A stretch of 8,749 bases of DNA from Candidatus Yanofskybacteria bacterium RIFCSPHIGHO2_01_FULL_44_22. Its GTDB lineage: Bacteria; Patescibacteriota; Minisyncoccia; 2-02-FULL-40-12; GWA2-44-9. The notes under the pieces were generated by a model, which was not told the DNA's origin, did not search any database, and saw nothing but the letters and a program-made list of their open reading frames with translations. The stretch is taken from the NCBI GenBank assembly GCA_001794205.1, contig MGJJ01000011.1:1-8749 (forward strand), in the 5' to 3' direction. Both the position numbers and the translations under genes were made by a program. This document shows positions 5,452 through 8,749 of the stretch, piece by piece. Each line of letters starts with the position of its first letter. Within the stretch, counting starts at the first letter, position 1.

Positions 5452-6642
5452 TTATTTCACCGCTCTATGGGCGTTAACGAGGCCGTATCCAAAAAGGTTG
5501 TCTTTGCCTTTATCCCCCAGGTCGGAGGCTGTTTTTTTCAATCGTTCCCTCACTTCGGCGGGGCTCCACACGCCATCGCCGTTGGGGTCGGGCATAGTCA
5601 TAATCAATGCCACTGTTCCCGTTACATGGGGAGTGGCCATTGAAGTTCCGCTTAAAGTGCCATAACCGGGAATGCGGCCTCTCCTGATAGTTGAATAAAC
5701 TTCCTGTCCGGGAGCGGAAAAATCAACTTCCGGTCCGGTTGACGAAAAATAAGCGATTTCGTTGTCTTTGTTGGTTGCGGAAATTGCCAAACAGGGCGGA
5801 TAAGCCGCGGGATAGATTACTTGTCCGCCTCCGCTGTTTCCGGCGGCGGCTACCTGCACGATGCCCGCCTTGTTGACCGCTTCTACGGCGAGTTTCATCG
5901 TCGGAAAATTCATATATGTTCCAATGGACATATTGATGGCGTTCATCTTATTTCTTACGCACCACTGAAGTCCTTCTATGACATCGGACAGATAACCGGA
6001 GCCACCCCAATTCAAAACCTTAACGGCGTACAGCCGAACTCTTGGCGCGACTCCGACCACGCCGAACTTATTATCAATCGCCGCAATGATTCCCGCCACA
6101 TGGGTTCCGTGGTAATGGTCATCGCTGTAGCTTTCGGTGTAGTCAACCATACTCGCGCCTCCCCAGATTCTTAGGTCGGGGTGGGGGCCACAACCTGTGT
6201 CAACTACAGCAATTCTGATTTGCTTGCCTGCCGTTTTGCGCCAGGCTTTTTCGGCGTCTATCCGGTTTACTCCCCAGGGCAGAACTTGAGGTTCTTGGGT
6301 TGTTACCGTTTCGCCATCAATAACGACAAAATTGTAAAGGTTATTTTCTGAAACCGCTTCAAGCCAATTTTCGTAAACATCGGTTTCAATAAAATCTACG
6401 GCGGTGTCCGCCGTAAATGATATTTCAGCGTCTTGCGTCATATTGACAACAACGGCATTGATAAAAGGGATGTCTTTGATTTTGACGACTTTTGCGTTGA
6501 GATTATTCAACACCGCCTCTTTGGCGATTTCACTAACGCCGTTTTTGAAGACAACGATTTTTCTCGTGGTTTCTTTGGCCGATAAAACTGTCGTAAAAAG
6601 CAAACTTGCTCCAAAAACCATTGAAAATGCTGGAAATCTCAT
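5452..6642 (-). CDS. Secreted subtilisin-like serine protease (peptidase family S8)
   Basis: A 396-residue exported endopeptidase. Residues 1-22 (MRFPAFSMVFGASLLFTTVL..) form a signal peptide, probably cut after LSA. About 27-95 resemble an inhibitor-I9-type propeptide. The catalytic domain starts near PWGVNRIDAEKAW (122). The triad is complete: D148 in VVDTG, H178 in HGTHVAG, S334 in GTSMATPH, with the oxyanion Asn N269 in AAAGNSG. A DPNGDGVWSPAE loop (352-363) resembles an EF-hand calcium site. The ATG at 6642 is chosen because a perfect AAGGAGG lies 5 nt upstream; extending to the TTG at 6711 would begin inside the -35 box. It has its own strong promoter and terminator and is divergent from a trypsin-like protease. 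Likely roles are nutrition or processing outside the cell; substrates are unknown. Confidence 0.95.
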   Translation of the reverse strand: MRFPAFSMVFGASLLFTTVLSAKETTRKIVVFKNGVSEIAKEAVLNNLNAKVVKIKDIPFINAVVVNMTQDAEISFTADTAVDFIETDVYENWLEAVSENNLYNFVVIDGETVTTQEPQVLPWGVNRIDAEKAWRKTAGKQIRIAVVDTGCGPHPDLRIWGGASMVDYTESYSDDHYHGTHVAGIIAAIDNKFGVVGVAPRVRLYAVKVLNWGGSGYLSDVIEGLQWCVRNKMNAINMSIGTYMNFPTMKLAVEAVNKAGIVQVAAAGNSGGGQVIYPAAYPPCLAISATNKDNEIAYFSSTGPEVDFSAPGQEVYSTIRRGRIPGYGTLSGTSMATPHVTGTVALIMTMPDPNGDGVWSPAEVRERLKKTASDLGDKGKDNLFGYGLVNAHRAVK

Positions 6643-6647
6643 CTCGT

Positions 6648-6654
6648 CCTCCTT
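6648..6654 (-). promoter_or_regulatory. Perfect Shine-Dalgarno fixing the subtilase start
   Basis: AAGGAGG on the - strand (6654-6648), 5 nt before the ATG at 6642. It is the strongest ribosome-binding site in the window and decides the start against the longer TTG reading. Confidence 0.85.
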
Positions 6655-6682
6655 ATTGTTAACGACCCATCCGAACGCCAAT

Positions 6683-6711
6683 ACTATAGAATTATTAATA
6701 TTTTTTGTCAA
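6683..6711 (-). promoter_or_regulatory. Near-consensus sigma70 promoter of the subtilase
   Basis: TTGACA (6711-6706), 17-bp spacer, TATAGT (6688-6683) on the - strand: a full -35 match and five of six -10 bases. Start of transcription is expected near 6676, leaving a 5' UTR of about 34 nt that contains the perfect Shine-Dalgarno. Strong constitutive expression is inferred; no obvious operator dyad overlaps it. Confidence 0.8.
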
Positions 6712-6748
6712 ATAATACTACTTAAATTGTAGGGCGCTTTGAAACAAT

Positions 6749-6850
6749 TTAAAATACTGATTTGGAGCGGAGGCGGCGGTGATATGAGATAGCAAATCGG
6801 TGGGCCTCGCCGTCAATGCGGAGGAGAAGATTTTTGACTTGAGGCGGGAA
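6749..6850 (-). pseudogene. uvrC: uvrC remnant: last 33 codons and stop only
   Basis: The - strand frame from 6850 to the TAA at 6749 encodes a 33-residue peptide containing GEAHRFAISYHRRLRSK and ending in SVF. This is the C-terminal signature of UvrC, the nucleotide-excision-repair nuclease subunit (usual form: RI-R-DEAHRFAI-YHRK-R). The histidine in EAHRFA is a catalytic residue of the RNase H-like nuclease domain. Upstream of 6851 the same frame no longer resembles UvrC, and the GIY-YIG domain and most of the nuclease domain are absent; the trypsin-like gene occupies the opposite strand from 6978. The fragment has IDGE where IRDE is normal, so it may be drifting. An intact uvrC may exist elsewhere. 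Translation of this piece as a functional protein is unlikely. Confidence 0.75.
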
Positions 6851-6910
6851 ATTGTTTTTTTGAGAACACCCTCGTTCATTAACCCGATATTTTACATCAA
6901 AATCTGATAA

Positions 6911-6939
6911 TTGACAAACAGGGCATAATATTCTAATTT
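6911..6939 (+). promoter_or_regulatory. Candidate promoter of the trypsin-like protease
   Basis: An exact TTGACA at 6911-6916 is followed after 17 bp by TAATTT (6934-6939), a poor -10. A better-looking CATAAT (6924-6929) is too close to this -35. The dyad TTAAAT/ATTTAA at 6943-6960 would lie at or just after the start of transcription. Confidence 0.4.
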
Positions 6940-6977
6940 GCGTTAAATTTGCACATTTAAATCCAGGGGATATAAAA

Positions 6978-7946
6978 ATGAATTCCAAAGACGCCGGGTA
7001 TTCATTATTTCTTTTGGTTGGAGCGGCCGCATTTTCTATCTTTGTCGTTATTTGCGGTTTTCGGCAAGAGGGCAAGTATTCGTTTCTTGGGTTAAACAAG
7101 GCAAATGCTTCTCAAAATGGAAATACCTATACCCAAGATTTTAAAACGGAAACCGCCGCCGTTGTTAGAAGAAAAATTGCGAGCACAAAATGGACAAATG
7201 CTTCGGCCTTTATTCTTGATAAACAGAGGGGGTGGTTTGCCGTCGCGGCTCATTTTATCGGCAACGGCAGAAGAATCTATTTCACGCTTTTTTTCAACGG
7301 CCGGGTTTACAAAAGCACATCATTGAAAGTTTCTTCTCGCGCCGATGTTGCGATAATAAAAATAGTCGGAGATTTTGACTCTGATAATTTTCCCGAACCC
7401 TATAAATTTGCTTCCGGAACATTTGTCGGGGAAAAGGTCCGTCTTAGAGGATTTCATTTGCACCCAAGCGATTCGTGGGAAAATAAAAGATTAACCGGAA
7501 TTTTCAGACAATATTACGGCGATAATAGCCACGGAGAAATTGTCTTTGACGATTTAAGCGCGTATGTTGTGCGAGTTAACGCATCTTTGGTCCTGCCGGC
7601 AACCCCCGACAGGATAGAAGTAAGCAATCTCTCGGCATCCAACTGCATAGAATTAAGACTTGAAGAAGAGCACCAATCTTCTTTCGGCGGGTTGAGCGGC
7701 GGAGCGATAGTAAACATGAATAATGAATTGGTCGGGATTGATTTTGCTTCCGACCCGGGCGGCGGCTATTATGTTCGCGAAGAAGGGCGCCCGCCTAAAT
7801 ACATTTTCGACAAGATGATTTATGCCGTTCCGGCCGAAGAGCTTAAAAATTTAAAACTTTCGCAGTTGTTGGCCGAACAACCCATCACTTTTCAAGGACT
7901 TGTCCGAAGGGGCATGTTTATGTATAAAACCATCCTTGAAAAGTGA
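6978..7946 (+). CDS. Signal-anchored trypsin-like serine protease (S1/trypsin-2 type)
   Basis: A 322-residue protein with an N-terminal membrane segment (about 8-27, YSLFLLVGAAAFSIFVVICG) that places the rest outside the membrane. The cysteine in VVICG does not fit a lipobox because the residue before it is Ile. The chymotrypsin-fold triad is recognisable: H92 in FAVAAHFIG (cf. TAAH), D123 in ADVAIIKI, S240 in FGGLSGGAI (cf. GDSGGP), followed by the usual NNELVGIDFAS strand. No PDZ domain follows, unlike HtrA/DegP; the C-terminus is a short helical tail. ATG at 6978 is supported by AGGGGA 7 nt upstream. It is divergent from the secreted subtilase, and the two may act together in extracytoplasmic proteolysis (inference). 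Its 3' end encodes both arms of the terminator hairpin. Divergence around the triad is substantial, so specificity cannot be predicted. Confidence 0.82.
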   Translation: MNSKDAGYSLFLLVGAAAFSIFVVICGFRQEGKYSFLGLNKANASQNGNTYTQDFKTETAAVVRRKIASTKWTNASAFILDKQRGWFAVAAHFIGNGRRIYFTLFFNGRVYKSTSLKVSSRADVAIIKIVGDFDSDNFPEPYKFASGTFVGEKVRLRGFHLHPSDSWENKRLTGIFRQYYGDNSHGEIVFDDLSAYVVRVNASLVLPATPDRIEVSNLSASNCIELRLEEEHQSSFGGLSGGAIVNMNNELVGIDFASDPGGGYYVREEGRPPKYIFDKMIYAVPAEELKNLKLSQLLAEQPITFQGLVRRGMFMYKTILEK

Positions 7947-7957
7947 TGGGCTTTTTT
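7881..7957 (+). terminator. Long terminator with an exact 18-bp stem, arms inside the coding region
   Basis: CCCATCACTTTTCAAGGA (7881-7898) is the exact reverse complement of 7933-7950, with a 34-nt loop, and is followed by C and six T (7952-7957). The first arm encodes ITFQG; the second encodes the last residues and includes the stop codon of the protease. A smaller alternative stem, CCATC/GATGG (7930-7934 and 7945-7949), uses the same T run. The arrangement fits rho-independent termination of the protease gene. Confidence 0.75.
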
Positions 7958-7969
7958 CTTCGGCAAGTT

Positions 7970-7978
7970 TGCTATATG
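7970..7978 (+). promoter_or_regulatory. Possible extended -10 element for the nucleotidyltransferase gene
   Basis: TGCTATATG reads as an extended -10 (TG-n-TATATG) with transcription start expected about 7985, almost at the GTG at 7987. A clear -35 is missing. If right, the mRNA would be essentially leaderless, agreeing with the absent Shine-Dalgarno. Confidence 0.3.
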
Positions 7979-7986
7979 CTGTTTTT

Positions 7987-8749
7987 GTGGAACACTTACG
8001 CGAATCTATTTTGGCCACTATCGTTTACTATGACATTTTGAATTTTCCGCTCACTCTTTTTGAAATAAAAAAATTTTTAATTCATCCGGCCAGATTGCGG
8101 CCGGCGGCGCAGTCAAGCGTGGAAGCGCCCCCAAGTCTAAGCGACATTCAAAAAGAAATTGACGGTCTGGCGGCGGCCAAAAAAGTGGTTCAGCAAAATG
8201 GATTTTATTTTTTAAACGGCAGGAATAATTTGTGTGTTCAAAGGGCGGAAAAAGAAAAGATTTCCGCCCAGAAATGGAAGAAATTGCTTAAAACGGCAAG
8301 GTGGTTTGCGGCGGTGCCTTATTTGCGGGGGATTTTTGTCGGCGGTTCAATGGCAATTAACAATACCGCCGAAGAAGGCGACTTTGACATTTTAGCGGTT
8401 GCTCGGGTCGGCCGTCTATACACCTGCCGCCTGTTTTTATCTTTAGCGGCTTCTTTGTTCGGAGCCCGAAGAAAAAGATTTGACAAAGTTGCGCCGGATA
8501 AGTTTTGTTTCAATCATTACATTGTCGATACGGTCCCGGGCATTGAGCATCAAAGCTTGTTTAACGCCCAATCGTATGCCAGTCTGACGCCGATTCTGGC
8601 CGGCGAAGAGTTGTTTGAAAAATTTTACGGAGCCAATGAGTGGATACAGAATTTTATTTTAAGTTTTGAACCGTCCGGCAAATTTGTTTTTAAAAAAATC
8701 AAACCGAATCCAATTTTGGCCGAGACGGCCAAAATTGGGGAAGCGGTGT
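7987..8749 (+). CDS. Winged-helix/nucleotidyltransferase fusion protein, 3' end beyond the window
   Basis: From the GTG at 7987 the frame stays open for 254 codons to the right edge. Residues 1-30 (ESILATIVYYDILNFPLTLFEIKKF) look like the first helices of a winged-helix domain, followed by a segment ending in the GFYFLNGR hairpin (72-79). Residues 115-137 hold the nucleotidyltransferase signature: G120-S121, then D132-F-D134 (GDFDILAV), the hG[GS]..DxD pattern of metal-binding Asp residues. FCFNHYIVD (173-181) is a downstream conserved block. Proteins of this build are frequent in CPR genomes; the substrate is not known. The start is uncertain: Shine-Dalgarno support is poor, and an in-frame TTG at 7969 is an alternative. 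It begins 40 nt after the protease stop, beyond a terminator, so it likely has its own promoter. Confidence 0.85.
   Translation, partial: MEHLRESILATIVYYDILNFPLTLFEIKKFLIHPARLRPAAQSSVEAPPSLSDIQKEIDGLAAAKKVVQQNGFYFLNGRNNLCVQRAEKEKISAQKWKKLLKTARWFAAVPYLRGIFVGGSMAINNTAEEGDFDILAVARVGRLYTCRLFLSLAASLFGARRKRFDKVAPDKFCFNHYIVDTVPGIEHQSLFNAQSYASLTPILAGEELFEKFYGANEWIQNFILSFEPSGKFVFKKIKPNPILAETAKIGEAV
8710..8738. repeat. Perfect 12-bp hairpin inside the nucleotidyltransferase coding region
   Basis: CCAATTTTGGCC (8710-8721) and GGCCAAAATTGG (8727-8738) are exact reverse complements with loop GAGAC. It encodes PILAETAKIG in frame. No T run follows on either strand, so it is not a standard terminator. Confidence 0.6.

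Larger units (their letters stand above)
6643..6977. other. Divergent intergenic region between the two protease genes
   Basis: These 335 bases hold, from left to right, the subtilase 5' UTR and promoter (6643-6711), a fossil 3' end of uvrC on the - strand (6749-6850), and the candidate promoter and ribosome-binding site of the trypsin-like gene (6911-6977). A dyad TTAAAT/ATTTAA (6943-6960) sits between that promoter and its start codon. The - strand frame stays open from the uvrC piece back into the trypsin-like gene (to 7099), but the part above 6851 has no UvrC resemblance. Confidence 0.6.

Noticed and set aside
6643..6711. Extended subtilase start at TTG 6711
   Set aside because: The TTG lies in the TTGACA -35 box, while the ATG at 6642 has a perfect Shine-Dalgarno and starts a proper signal peptide.
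7053..7058. Lipobox in the trypsin-like protease (VVICG)
   Set aside because: The residue before the cysteine is Ile, where Gly, Ala or Ser is required, so a signal anchor is the better reading.
6851..7099. Upstream part of the - strand open frame that includes the uvrC piece, as a 116-residue gene
   Set aside because: The upper part overlaps the start of the trypsin-like gene in antisense and shows no UvrC similarity; only 6749-6850 carries signal.
1..8749. CRISPR array, insertion sequence or integrase
   Set aside because: No regularly spaced direct repeats, transposase-like motifs or paired terminal inverted repeats with target duplications were seen.

Overview
The window reads as a chromosomal segment from a bacterium of the Patescibacteria/CPR type, most likely Parcubacteria-like. 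This is inferred from gene content and sequence style: an RNase J with a long basic N-terminal extension, an orphan membrane-anchored peptide-binding protein beside secG, a winged-helix/nucleotidyltransferase protein of a kind common in these genomes, and a tRNA without an encoded CCA. No marker gene here fixes the taxonomy. Most of the DNA has intermediate GC, while roughly positions 100-680 are clearly AT-richer.

Layout. Positions 2-100 may be the 3' end of a + strand gene cut by the left edge. Positions 101-347 form an AT-rich control region full of perfect dyads, ending in a promoter/operator-like palindrome in front of a small + strand gene (348-662) with an HxxxCxxC zinc-binding-like motif. 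A terminator, probably bidirectional, separates it from the convergent - strand block. That block, in transcription order, is: a four-helix membrane protein of the holin-4/YvlD type (5340-4990), secG (4987-4775), a membrane-anchored family 5 substrate-binding protein (4729-2948), then a new promoter, a long leader, tRNA-Leu(CAG) (2704-2621), and RNase J (2590-698) starting only 30 nt after the tRNA.

From 5396 to about 7957 lies a pair of exported proteases transcribed divergently: a secreted S8 subtilase (-, near-consensus promoter, perfect Shine-Dalgarno, strong terminator) and a signal-anchored trypsin-like serine protease (+). Their shared 335-bp intergenic region contains the last 33 codons and stop of uvrC, without the rest of the gene, so the locus appears to have been rebuilt over a former uvrC. 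The trypsin-like gene ends in an unusual terminator whose two 18-bp arms both begin within its coding region.

From 7987 to the right edge runs an open reading frame with no stop in the window. It encodes an N-terminal winged-helix-like region followed by a nucleotidyltransferase fold.

The pieces most worth following up are the uvrC remnant, the inverted repeat through which the tRNA leader can pair with the tRNA acceptor strand, the tRNA-RNase J arrangement, and the dyad-rich control region of the small HxxxCxxC gene. No CRISPR array, insertion sequence or integrase was seen.
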